Positions 22,451-32,508 of a stretch of 64,000 nucleotides of DNA are shown one piece after another. This DNA comes from Volutella citrinella (taxonomy: Eukaryota > Ascomycota > Sordariomycetes > Hypocreales > Nectriaceae): the NCBI GenBank assembly GCA_034401135.1, contig JAWZSP010000004.1, forward strand, positions 248,001-312,000, read 5' to 3'. The notes beneath the pieces are model-generated. The model ran no database searches, was not told where the DNA came from, and saw nothing but the letters and a program-made list of their open reading frames with translations. The position numbers and the translations under genes are program-made. Position 1 is the first letter of the stretch; each line of letters starts with the position of its first letter.

Positions 22451-23949
22451 ATGCGTCTCCTTACTCTTCTCGCCGTGTGCGCGCCATTGGTGCATGCCGG
22501 ACTGCTGCCGCCAACATGCGGCGTCCACGGCACCAAGCCGAATCCCATTGTCACCAAGAAGCTCAAGTGTCGCCCCGTTGACTGCCGTCAGCTCTGCATC
22601 GACATCCCCTCGTGTCTCTCGTACGGCCTGAGCTCGACTGAGTGCCGCCTCTACGCCACTCCCGTTGTCGCCGGTGGCTTCCAACCCGATGCCGCCTCTC
22701 CCCTGGTTCTGTACGATCAGGGGTGCGCCGCCCCGGAGACGTCGTCCACAGCGCCGCCCTCGACGTTTGTGACGAGCGTCGTTTCGACCACCGCAGAATC
22801 ATCCGCCACGGAGACCGTTTCGACCGCTGAGTCGACTACGGAAACCGCTTCGGCCACTGACACAGCTACTACCGCCGAGCCCACCACCGACGCCGCTTCC
22901 TCAACGGCTGATGCTTCGTCAACCACTGAGATTGCCTCTTCTAATGCTGATGTTTCGTCCACTACCGAGACCATCTCATCCACCGCTGATGCTACGTCCA
23001 CTACCGAGAGCGCCTCTTACACAGCTGATGCGTCGTCCACCACCGAGACTGCCTCCTCCACGGCTGATGCTACATCCTCGGAGACGACCGAGTCCCCTAC
23101 CATGTCACCTTCAACCTCGCAGTCACCGACAACAACCACTACCAGCTCCGGTCCTGTCATCACTACCGAAGGCTACTTGCACTTGAGGCGGGCAGATGGC
23201 TCCTCCGCTGGCTACGTCTCCAAGCACTTTGACAACCAAAACAGCTACAAAATCGCAGCCTCCAAGAGCAACGCCCTGTTCGTCGCCTTCGATGGAGTAC
23301 CCTCTTCCCCGACAGATCCGCTCAACTTCATCCACGCGTCACCTGCAAATTTCCCATTCCTTTGTGCTCAACAAGGATGGGCAATGGATGGCACCAATAT
23401 GGGAGGGCCCGAAAACCGTCCCAAGTAGGCACTCTCCGGTTCTTTGCCAGCCATGCTTCAGGCAATATGCTGACACGCAAATAGCTATGCGTACCTGACG
23501 GGTTGTGCGACTAGTGGTATGTGAATAAACTACTTCCAGGAATGGGTTCATTACTCATACGTATTTGCAGTGCCCAAGGGATCCAACTCGGCAAATGTTA
23601 TCACTGCTATGACTGAATTGGAATACGAGGCTCCGTCACAAACATCGATTGTAAGTTTGGACTCGGCCACTAAAACACCACACCTTCTGACATGATCATA
23701 GTGGACAATTGACTTCAACACGCGCCAAGTCATCCCTCGGTGGGCAAACTCGGATGGATGTAAGTCTCTGCCCATGCATCCGATCGCATGAAAGGCGCTA
23801 ATGTTCACTCGCCAATAGCCTCTGTTGCTGTAAACATGTTCTATGACCAGGCCGTGGATTTTGTTGGTGTTGTCGACAGTGTAGATAAATTCGTTGCCCT
23901 GTTCCCCGCCGATAACGCCAAGGGCCTGAAGATGTACCTGGAGGCCTAG
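22451..23949 (+). CDS. secreted protein: Cys-rich PAN-like head, Ser/Thr repeats, C-terminal globular domain
   Basis: Five exons, 22451-23424, 23485-23516, 23571-23650, 23702-23759 and 23819-23949, give 424 residues. Residues 1-16 are a signal peptide (MRLLTLLAVCAPLVHA). The next 60 residues contain spaced cysteines (TCGVHG, VDCRQLCIDIPSC, ECRLY) in a PAN/apple-like pattern. Residues about 95-225 are almost only Ser, Thr, Ala, Glu and Asp, with a 13-residue repeat; heavy O-mannosylation is expected. The C-terminal domain starts at GYLHLRRADG and continues through AYLTGCATS, WTIDFNTRQVIPRW and VNMFYDQAVDFVG. It matches a pattern I associate with uncharacterised secreted fungal proteins. A cell-wall or extracellular role is inferred. 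The apparent frame change near 23360 is not real: the phase-2 donor at 23425 restores the frame. Confidence 0.83.
22907..23089 (+). repeat. 39-bp coding minisatellite (Ser/Thr-rich)
   Basis: Four full copies and a partial fifth of a 39-bp unit encode ADASSTTETASST-like 13-mers inside the secreted protein. Copies differ at several positions, mostly changing one residue. Confidence 0.8.
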
Positions 23950-24168
23950 GCGTGGTTCGTGACGCAGCAAGCGAGGAGAAGAGCCCTGGATCTTGCGCAG
24001 CGACTAGGTTCCAGTAAAGGCCGTGATAAGAAGTCTTGGATATAGTCAATAGTCATAGTTCGAACTTCCCCTCGGCTACTCTTCAGCAACTATCGAGGCA
24101 ATACGTCTCTTGGGTCTCGGACAAGCCGTGTCACAGCCTGATCTGGCTCGAACGTACACACCATGGCT

Positions 24169-25028
24169 TCAACTACGCGCGTAGTACTGGTCCAGGAGCA
24201 CCTTGTGTCCGTCCGGTGCCTCGAGCTTCCCAGAGCTAGGCAAGCTCTCACCCCAAAACTCGCGCCTCTCGGCCATGACCTCATCCGCCCACGCCCTCAT
24301 CTCGGGGAGCCGCACCTTTGTCGCGACGTACGAGAAGCTCGACAGGTCCTTGTCCTTGCCCGCGCGCTTCTCGTACTCGACCATCTGCAACAGCAGCTCG
24401 ATCTTGTCCAGGTCTTGCACGAACTGGCTCTCAAGCGTCTCACCAGCCTCATGCTCGTTCCAGATGGCCAGCATCTCTTCGCCGGTGGCGGGCGCGGCCA
24501 CGCCCAGGAGGCGCCGCGACAGGTACGCCAGGGTGAGCTCCTCGCGAACCTGCTTCTCGGGCTTGGACACGCCGTCGAGGGGCGTGATGTCACCGACGAG
24601 GGACTCGGCGACGTCGTGGATGAGACACATCTTGACGCACTTGCTGATGTCGATGCGCGACGCCAGGGACGCCGGGGGGAACATGGCCATCATGGACATG
24701 CGGTACATGTGATCGGCGATGGACTCGCCGCTACGGGGTTGTCAGCAAAGGTGAGATTCCAAGGTGTGAATTGGATTGTGATGCGCGACTGACTCCATGA
24801 TATCGTGCCGTCTCCACCCTGCGCGCTTTGTCGTCTTGAGGCGGCCCAAGACATGGAAGAAGGGTATCGGGGATACGCTATCCTCAGCGGGCTTCTCTTC
24901 CGGCGCGGCATCGAGCGCCTTGGCCACTGTCCATCCCTCAGGCGAGGCTGATGCTGTGATGAGTGAGCACGATTGCACGGCACACCGGTGTTCAGCTGCG
25001 TACCCTCTGCGCTTCCGTTGGAAGCCAT
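24169..25028 (-). CDS. HD-domain 5'-deoxynucleotidase (HDDC2/YfbR-like)
   Basis: Three exons, 25028-25004, 24953-24794 and 24730-24169, give 248 residues. After a short divergent start come FHVLGRLKTTKRAGW and ESIADHMYRM with His69, then the HD pair in LIHDVAE (His100-Asp101), followed by GDITPLDG. This order is that of eukaryotic HDDC2 and bacterial YfbR, metal-dependent enzymes that dephosphorylate deoxynucleoside monophosphates. Length is typical. The donor that leaves phase 1 (GAGG/GTACGC) is needed to join ASASPEGW in frame. The gene ends about 220 bp from the convergent secreted-protein gene. Confidence 0.9.
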
Positions 25029-25939
25029 AGTCTAGTGCAAGAGTGCGATAATTGTGGGTGTCTTGAGTGGAGGGGGGGTTCGCGCGTCAGAGACCAATTC
25101 GTTGTCGACACTTGGACTGGGATTGCGCGCGTTTGCCGATGACCCAGATTGGTGAGGGGTTGAGTGATGCAGACGCGGATAAGGATGCAGATGCAGAGAG
25201 ATACGGACATACAGTGGCGGATTAATAAAGACGCGCCTTGTCGGCGCTGCAGCAGCCTCGCGTTGCATTGCCAAACTTCGCCGTACATCCAATCGAGATG
25301 GGCAATGGACGCAACGCGTGGCAACTCAGCCCAATCTACCGGTTCTCAAACATCGCCCCAACTTGTGGAGTCACGCAGGTAGTTAGTTTCAACGTGTTTC
25401 CATTGCTCCATACAACCCTTTCAAGGACGACACAAACTACCATTGCCCATGACTGACACGAGAACATCATAAAAATCATCTCCGCCCACATCGCCAACAA
25501 AATGCCGCGCAGGTATTCCCTCGGACATTCCAGCACACATCCCTAACAAGTTTTTGCCCTTTGGTGCCCCGCGCATTCTCCCTATTTGCTAACGCGAAAG
25601 TGCAGTCTTATCCCTCCCTCCTACAGAAGAAAAAAGCCTCCCTGCCTCCCAGAGCCGTAGCTGGGTGGGCGGTTCACAGAAGACATTAGAGGTATAGAAT
25701 GCCAAAAAAAGAAAAAGAAATAAAAATGACAATCAAAGACTCCTCATGCTATGCAAATTGTAATCACAATGTCGTGGGTTGCGGTGGATCAAGAGATCGG
25801 GTGAGGTGTGGTGTATAAACAGGGCGATGATGTTGTGGAGGATATGTACCAAGGGCACTCGGTTACTTCGAGTTGCGCATTTCTCGGGGGTGACTCTTCT
25901 GTGCGGAAAAAAAAAAAATGTACGGATGGTGTTAACCCA
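25029..25939. other. intergenic
   Basis: About 900 bp between the HD-domain gene start and the 3' end of the FHA gene, both on the minus strand. It should hold the nucleotidase promoter and the FHA 3' UTR. A-rich runs occur near 25700-25730. No gene is seen. Confidence 0.5.
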
Positions 25940-27600
25940 TCAAGGTGTGCGTGGGCGCTTCCAGTAGTATTGCTGTATGTTGTGTTAGTGGGCATAGCCA
26001 TCTTCCATACAATTAGTTGTCTAACCTTGTGTTGCTTGCGACAAGCGCGCAGGCTGGGCTTTCGCATGCCATCAACGACAGATCGGCGCTGTGCATCGTC
26101 GTCTTTCTCGGGAATGTAGTAGTACTCGCTCTCCAAGGCCTTGCCCGCGGCATCCTTGCCCTGGCGCGCAATGATTCCAATGCAGGAAGTCGACTCGATA
26201 ATGTCCTGCAGGTCCTCCTTGGTGATGTCCCGCCTCTCCTCAATAGGAAGGTGGTGCAGGATTGTCGACACGGGCGTCGACGACAGTCGAGAATAGGCGA
26301 GCTGGTTCACGACGTGGTTCGCGATCGCAGCGCTGTTCTCGATCACCTTCTTGGGGGGCTCGGGAGTTGGCGAGGCGCTGATGGGCGGAGGCGATGACAG
26401 AGGCGACTCGGCCTTGATGAACTTCTTTGGGGATCCAGGGGCTGAAGGAATATGGCGAGGAGCGAAGAGGTCAGATGCGAATGGCTTGACAAAGGGCTTG
26501 GGTCGCTTGGCTGGGCTCCTGGGTGCCTTGGACGGCGACTTTGTTGTTATCGAAGCCAGTCGCCCAGAGATGTCGGCACCGAATGGGCCAAAGGAGTGAA
26601 CGACCGGGTCGTTTTCCTCATCAGGGTCGTGATCATCCTCCTCACTGTGTTCACTAGAGAAACTAGCGGTTGCCTCGGTTCGCATGCTGATGTTAACATC
26701 CATCTCAACGGGTTCACGCTTGGGTTCAGGAAGCTCAGGCTCGTCCTCATAGATCTCGATGCCATGCTCTCGGTGGCCAGGCAGGAGAGCCTGTAGTCGG
26801 CGAGAGCTGGACAAGCTGGCTGTTGGGCTCTCGGGCGAGGCAATACGGGTGGTGCCACGAGGGGGGGAAGACTGAAGCACAGCGTTTACACGCGTCTGGG
26901 AGCGCGGCGAGTCATCCCAACTGGAATCGGACAAGTGGGCGAGGGCGTCACGCTTGGGCCACTGAACGAGCACGCGAGCATCCTGGACGTCGACCATGAT
27001 CTCAGAGCCCTCGGTCTCGCTGGTGAAGCTGTCGCCCTTGAAGAGCTCCCAGGTTCGACCTTGGCAGTGCAGCTTGAGGCCGTTCCAGCCATTGCACACA
27101 ATCTCGATCCTGCTCGGCTCCAGGGGGTTCGTGGCAGCTACGAAGCGGGCCTTGACGTGGACACGAGACACGAGACGGTTGGCGGAGAGTTGAAAGTGAG
27201 ACGAGTTGGAGGAGCGGCCCATGATCAGAGTCTCGCCATTCTCGGACAGTTCCACGGCCGGCACGGCGGAGAGGGGCGCGCGTTCGGGACCGTTGACGCA
27301 AGCACTCCCCCTCCGGGGGGGCGAGCTGGACAGGATACCGGTGCTCGAGGTCGGCACTGGTGTGGGATACTTCAAATGGGCCCTTCCAAAGCCTGTGGTC
27401 GTGTTCTGACGCTTCGCGGGTCTTGGGAGGCCGGGCGAGGAAGACAGCGGCTCAAAGGGCGGCAGCAGTGACGGGGCTGGACGCTTGGTGCCGGCGATGG
27501 AAGACGTGGCGGCGACGATCGAGGGCTTGGGAATGGCCGGGAGCGTGGGCTCAGCCGAGGCGTGCTTGGCCGCCTGGGGCGAGGATGATATCGAGTCCAT
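25940..27600 (-). CDS. TOS4: Tos4/Plm2-like FHA-domain protein
   Basis: Two exons, 27600-26026 and 25972-25940, give 535 residues. The last 45-nt-phase intron is clear: RKQHK is followed by QYYWKRPRTP and a stop, whereas read-through gives low-complexity sequence. Residues about 122-215 form the forkhead-associated domain (IMGRSSNSSHFQL, NRLVSRVHVKARF, NGWNGLKL). The rest is acidic and Ser/Pro-rich, with many SP/TP sites, and a conserved C-terminal block (STILHHLPIEERRDITKEDL and RKPSLRACRKQHK). Budding yeast Tos4 is a G1/S-regulated chromatin factor that binds Rpd3L and Set3 complexes through its FHA domain; the role here is inferred. ATG 27600 is the first in-frame Met. Confidence 0.85.
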
Positions 27601-29551
27601 GGCGGATGTTGGAGGTGGGACGAGACGCGTCCGGAGAGGCGTATAGGTCGCTAAAACGACGAGACTAGGCTCGTCTGTCGGTCCGGACACGCAAAGCAGG
27701 CCAGATCAAGCGTCCCAGAGCGTAATCCCCCGTCGGGGTATCGCCTTTTCTTGCTCGTCGACACGAGGCGACTTACACGCGCGTGGGAAGACACAACGGC
27801 AAGAGGCGGCGGCAGCAGATCGAAAGGCGGGGTCTCGTCTCTGGCCGGCTGGCGTCCGACTGTCTGGAGAATCGACGTAGGATATTGAGCAAGGTGAGGC
27901 CGGGATCGTGAGGGGCGTGTGTGTGCGAGGCCCAAACGCGAGGCCAAGTGTCGATGGGAATTTTGTGGGAGGAGTCGGTGCGGCGCGTGAGGTCGGACTT
28001 TTGTGCGGGCGTGTGGTGGTGGAGAGGCGGTATTTAAGAGGGCCGCCAGTTGGGCCAGGGTTGGGGGACGAGACGCGCGATGGCACGCTCTCTCGCGTTG
28101 GCGTTTTTGGCGTTGGCGTTTTTGTGCTGTGCAGGCACTTTGTGCACAGCTGCAGGCGGGCGGCAGGTGCTTTACGCGCTGCGGGGGCCTACCTTCCAGT
28201 GGGTGCAGAGACGCGTTTAGTGGATTTTGGCCCGTGACGTAGCGTGCTGGCCCGAGCTGCTACAGCGCCCTGCTACACTGCCTGAGTCCGCTACAAGTCG
28301 GGTCGTTATCAAAGCTCAGCCGGGCCATCCTGGCCAGCGACAGGACCGTGTCAGGCTGTCTGGCACCTGCTTCCGCGCTCGCCCTCGCATCACCTCATTT
28401 CAAGAAACCATTCACGGCTCTCTCGCCCAGAGCTATCCGCCAGTGAACACTGTGGAACAATTGACCATTGAGAAAAATCCGATATGAACATACTCCATTT
28501 CCAACCTCTCTGCTCCCCTGCCGTTGAAGAAATGCAGCCGGCTGGCTGGTAGAGGCCAGACACGTCTCCACCAACGGCCACTCTAGCCCTTCTGAGTAGG
28601 CGCTATACCTTAGGGGACCGCAGCGCTGCACCCAGGCTTTACTTACTGGCCGCTCAGCGCAATTAGTGCTTGCATGATTGGGTCCTCACGTGTCAATCGG
28701 CACACGACCTGGTCCAGCTGTTCGGAAGGAGTCGGTGTTACACGACATTTCGGGAGTCTTGGCTGTTCATTTCTCCTTCATATCTCAGCCACGGGCCGTG
28801 GCCTTTTATTCTGATCCAGATCTGACCTTTGACTTACTCGCCCTGCTGTTGGAGCCTCTCGTGTTCTCGGTTGACAGAGGTGTTCATTCTCGGCGCCGCT
28901 GGCCGTGCACCGAAACTGGTTCACCCCGCCATCGCCTGGTTGCGCCTCGACACCCCCGCACGCGTCCACTTCAACACGTCAAGTCAACCCACACGCCGCG
29001 CCTCCTCCTACTCCTCCTAACCCACTTGCACAACCCAGATCTCAATAATCAAGCTGTCACACTCTTGAACCTGTAATATAGCTGGCTAGTCCTATGGCAA
29101 ATACATCTATTGTTTGTCGTGCGCGTATTTAATTGCAGACGCGACCCATCCTGATCTGGGGGAAATATCTGGCCAGGCGTCCCCGCCAATATCGACACAA
29201 AAGTCTCAGCAACATCCACGCGCCCACAAAACGTCCGAGTCTTGAAGAAAAAGACGTATTAAAATTCCCTATTTTTCTGCCTTCATTTTGATCTATGTGT
29301 CATTCCTACCCACTTCACACTGATGGCTCAGCTGTCATCCAACATGTGGATGGAGATTTCCAGGCTTGCTACCCTGGACGATCCAGTAGAGACGCTGCGG
29401 AAGTCATATCGGGCTGGGAGCTGCCCACAACGAAGACGCAGAGGGAGATGGTTTGCTTTAATAATACCTATTCCAAGAAGTCTGGTATAATAGTCTGTTT
29501 AAGTATCTACGAAAGGTAGCGGGAGAGTCAAGATGGGCTAGACCGGCGCTC
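27601..29551. other. long intergenic region
   Basis: Nearly 2 kb upstream of the FHA gene. A direct repeat of GCGTTGGCGTTTTTG lies at 28095-28124. The frames on either strand have no recognisable composition or splice support. Confidence 0.5.
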
Positions 29552-29833
29552 TTAGTTCGCGAACCAGACCGATTTCTTGTCCTTGTCGTCTTTTTCATCA
29601 GACTTCTTTCCATGGGAAAGTATTCCCTTCACCACCTGCCCGCTCGAATTTTTCTCGTCTTGGTTGCTTCCACTGCTACTGCCATCGTTGTGGCAGGAAT
29701 CTCCACCATCCTTGGTTCCATTTGCGTTGCTAGACTTGCTTTCACAATATGTAACGTTTGGGTTTGCCCCTGTACAGCCATTGCTACCGAGAGCGAGGCT
29801 GAAAGCCAGAGTTTGAGACCGCATGTTGGTCAT
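29552..29833 (-). CDS. small polar protein, possibly secreted, unknown
   Basis: A 93-residue frame from ATG 29833, extendable in frame to ATG 29977. It begins MTNMRSQTLAFSLALGSNG with a short hydrophobic stretch, then PNVTYCES and an Asn/Ser/Gly/Asp/Lys-rich region ending KKSVWFAN. Only two or three cysteines are present. A TATA-like element at 29995-30003 on this strand fits the inner ATG better, since the outer one lies within 20 bp. I do not recognise the family. Confidence 0.4.
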   Translation of the reverse strand: MTNMRSQTLAFSLALGSNGCTGANPNVTYCESKSSNANGTKDGGDSCHNDGSSSGSNQDEKNSSGQVVKGILSHGKKSDEKDDKDKKSVWFAN

Positions 29834-29977
29834 CGTCGCCCGAATACGAAAGGGTTTGGTACAAGTCGATATGCGCTTGATGGTGATTTGAGTCTTTGAC
29901 GGAGTCGTGGACTTTGTTTCCCGGGGGAAGGAGTTGTGATTTTGTTTGCTGATAGAAGGAAGTGAAAGTTGAGACAT

Positions 29978-30460
29978 CTGGGGCTCAGATGGCCCTTTTT
30001 ATATCCCACCATTGACGGTGATGCCGACTTGTTTCCATATTATATTCACTATCATTGGCACTGCCAGTCTCTGGTCAGATGACTGGAGACATTGTCAACT
30101 TCGTCAAACCTCGCTTTCAACTCTGCACGACGCACATGGCTTGGGTAGGAGACCACATTGGGTCGTTATCAAAGGGGATGCTGCCGAAAGAGGCATAGAT
30201 GTGAATGTTGTCTTTCTATGTAAACACTTGCGTCTGTGTAGCTATTGTTGGCGTCATGGGACAAAGCCCAGTGACATTTGATCTTGAACTGGCCTCAGTT
30301 GTGTTCACATACAAAGCTCTGCTTGCTGGACGGTCTTGCAGCCTCGAACAAGTCCTAGTAGAACTTCAAATAGCTCTTATACAAAGCAGTTGAATCAAAG
30401 TTGCTGAATCCGGTCACGGGAGCCAGCCCCATTGGCCCGGTTTGGGCGGCATCTTTGACA
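29978..30460. other. intergenic
   Basis: About 480 bp with no recognised feature other than the TATA-like element at its left end. Confidence 0.5.
29995..30003 (-). promoter_or_regulatory. TATA-like box
   Basis: The minus strand reads GATATAAAA, placed about 165 bp before the ATG at 29833. Confidence 0.4.
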
Positions 30461-30658
30461 TCAGCGATTCGATATGTACGCCATGCGTACTACGACGACA
30501 ACTGTGCATTTTCTTGCAGAATCACCATAGGCCCGCGTCTGACCCCGTCCACACAGCTCTGGATCATCCCGGAAGCCAATGAACTTCTTGCAGACTTCAC
30601 AATGATAGTCCACTTGATCGTACTTGCACATGACGAGGGAGTTTTCGATTTTGCACAA
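30461..30658 (-). CDS. very small Cys-rich protein, unknown
   Basis: A 65-residue frame, with an inner start at 30631 giving 56 residues. It opens MCKYDQVDYHCEVCKK, then DDPELCGRG and ARKC. The spacing MC-x-D followed by C-x2-C resembles the start of the minus-strand gene at 31387-31716. Such MC-x-led, zinc-finger-like peptides are frequent in filamentous fungi and are uncharacterised. The last ten residues are hydrophobic and may be intronic or untranslated. Confidence 0.35.
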   Translation of the reverse strand: MCKIENSLVMCKYDQVDYHCEVCKKFIGFRDDPELCGRGQTRAYGDSARKCTVVVVVRMAYISNR

Positions 30659-31386
30659 TAACGGAAGGTGATAGGTGATGGTTGCTGGTTGTCAGTTCAC
30701 TCTGAGGTTGCACTTGACACTTAAAGAGGAGAGCCTGGAGGTAAGATAGATCTTGGTGATTTTGGCCAATTCTGTTGCTAGAGTTGCTCACTTTGGAGAC
30801 TAGGAAAGACTGTGGCCATCGAGTTGGAGGCAGTTTTTTAAATCTTATTTTTGGTGCGTGATTCAGGCCGGTGATAGCTGAACGAGAATCACACATGTAT
30901 TCATTGATCACTGGACTAGGCGTGTAGCAATCCAACGCAATGTGCGATTACCTGGCTTTGTTCCTCTCACCGCATAAATAGTGTCTCTCAAGACCTAACT
31001 AAATACATATAATCAGCGGTTAGGTAGAGAACTAGGCAAATGACTGCCATCATCTTTAACCTAGCTGTGATGGAAGATAACTAGACAAGCCTGTGCAACT
31101 TGAACACACAGCCTCATATATACACAATAGAAACTGCAGCAACATGAATTTCGCAGTAGATGTCATACCCAACATCTCAACCACAATGAAAACCCAGCCC
31201 TGATACAGCGGAATCAGGAGCACGAGCAACTGATCCTCCATCACATGAACTTGGGCTCAAGGGAATGGAATGTTGGTAATAGCTATTAGTGAAGGCAAGG
31301 ACTTCTTGGCCTTAAACTATTATACTACGAATGGGGGCGAACCGATTCAAACCATTACTGGGAGAGCAACTTCTTTGGGTGAACAT
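30659..31386. other. intergenic
   Basis: About 730 bp, richer in A/T than the first half of the window. No gene or repeat recognised. Confidence 0.45.
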
Positions 31387-31716
31387 TCATATCCATGTCG
31401 CTTCTCCTGGTTTCTCTGCCTCATCCTTCTCCTCCTTCTCCTCCTTCTCCTCCTTCTCCTTCTCTGCCTTCTCCTTCTCCGCCTTCTCCCTCTCCGCCTT
31501 CATGTTCTCCAACCTCTTCTCTTCAAACCTGATCTCCCTGCAATCGGCACATCTGTTTCCAACGTTCCTGCTCTCGTTAACCTTCAGTTCGCCGCAGCAG
31601 CCGATGGGTCCATCCAATTGGGACGCTGCGATGCAAAACTTGTCAAACGACTCCTTGATACCGAATTTGTACTTGCAGTCCCTGCAGAAATTGAGAAGAA
31701 TATCGATCTCACACAT
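31387..31716 (-). CDS. Cys-rich zinc-finger-like protein with Glu/Lys coiled-coil tail
   Basis: From ATG 31716 a 109-residue frame begins MCEIDILLNFCRDCKYKFG. Further cysteines follow in KFCIAASQ, GCCGELK and NRCADCREIRF. The last 40 residues are Glu/Lys-rich heptad-like repeats, encoded by a CTCCTT-type microsatellite. The head has enough paired cysteines to bind zinc; the tail should form a coiled coil. The frame extends upstream in the same register, but MCEIDI is chosen because the small neighbour at 30461-30658 starts the same way. Function unknown. Confidence 0.5.
   Translation of the reverse strand: MCEIDILLNFCRDCKYKFGIKESFDKFCIAASQLDGPIGCCGELKVNESRNVGNRCADCREIRFEEKRLENMKAEREKAEKEKAEKEKEEKEEKEEKDEAEKPGEATWI
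31418..31505. repeat. pyrimidine (plus strand) microsatellite-like tract
   Basis: CTCCTTCTC-type repeats on the plus strand; they encode the Glu/Lys-rich tail of the minus-strand protein. Confidence 0.8.
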
Positions 31717-32097
31717 TTTCGTACACGTTTCTGTGAAAAGGGCCTTGTGAGTTGAGGGGCTGTGTGATATTGGAACGCAGAGGCTGGACTCTTGAAACTG
31801 GGAGTGACAGGTCGAAGAGTACGGTGGATGCGCTTTATGCGATTTCTGCAAAAATGAATCATGCTGGGTAGAATCGAGGCCGTGTGTCTCTGCTGTGCTC
31901 TGTTGCACGACTGTCGAATAATGATGTCATGTGCGAAGGCTGCGATTGGAGATGTCTGACGCCTACATACGGATTCATCATTCATGGTGTTAAGCGGAAT
32001 GTTGATGGCGGCCTGGTTGATTCTCGGGACTGGGGTTTCGCGATAAAGAGTCTATAAAGCAGAGTGAATCAAGCGTTGGCATTCTTCAGACTTGCAT

Positions 32098-32424
32098 TCA
32101 GATAACTCTGAACATGTTCTCCTTCACCCCCCGCTTCAGCCCTTCTGCTTTGCCTCCTTCATATTCTACACCAGCTGCCCCTCCCTCGCCCGACAGCTCT
32201 TCCAGTTTCTCCTTCAACTCCAGATCGCTCTGTTCCGTGGTCATTCGGATATTCTTGTTGGCATGGTCTTGGCGGTCTTTGTGGAGGGTGGCTACATTGT
32301 GGGCTGTTGCGCCTCCCGTCCTGCCTCCCGATGACAACTGCAGAGACCGGACCTGCAGACCTACCCTCGAAGAAACCGCGGCGCTCGGGTGTCGCCCAGT
32401 TCTGAGATGCCGAATGATTTGCAT
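32098..32424 (-). CDS. hypothetical 108-residue protein
   Basis: From ATG 32424 the frame gives MQIIRHLRTGRHPSAA, a basic middle and an acidic Glu/Lys/Gly-rich end. A TATA-like element (TTTAAATAAA on the minus strand, 32499-32508) lies about 80 bp upstream. No cysteines and no known domain. It is similar in size and strand to the neighbouring small genes, but chance coding is possible. Confidence 0.3.
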   Translation of the reverse strand: MQIIRHLRTGRHPSAAVSSRVGLQVRSLQLSSGGRTGGATAHNVATLHKDRQDHANKNIRMTTEQSDLELKEKLEELSGEGGAAGVEYEGGKAEGLKRGVKENMFRVI

Positions 32425-32498
32425 TTGTGCCAAAATGGGAAAGATTTCAGGATGTTGGCGGTTGGAAGGAAAATGGTTCTGCAGAGGGCGGGAGTGGC

Positions 32499-32508
32499 TT
32501 TATTTAAA
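32499..32508 (-). promoter_or_regulatory. TATA-like box
   Basis: The minus strand reads TTTAAATAAA, about 80 bp before the ATG at 32424. Confidence 0.35.

Noticed and set aside
23340..23427. Apparent frameshift in the secreted Ser/Thr-rich protein
   Set aside because: A second frame looks protein-like here, but only the first frame joins in phase to the next four exons through the donor at 23425.
26935..27471. 178-codon plus-strand frame
   Set aside because: Antisense shadow of the FHA-domain exon.
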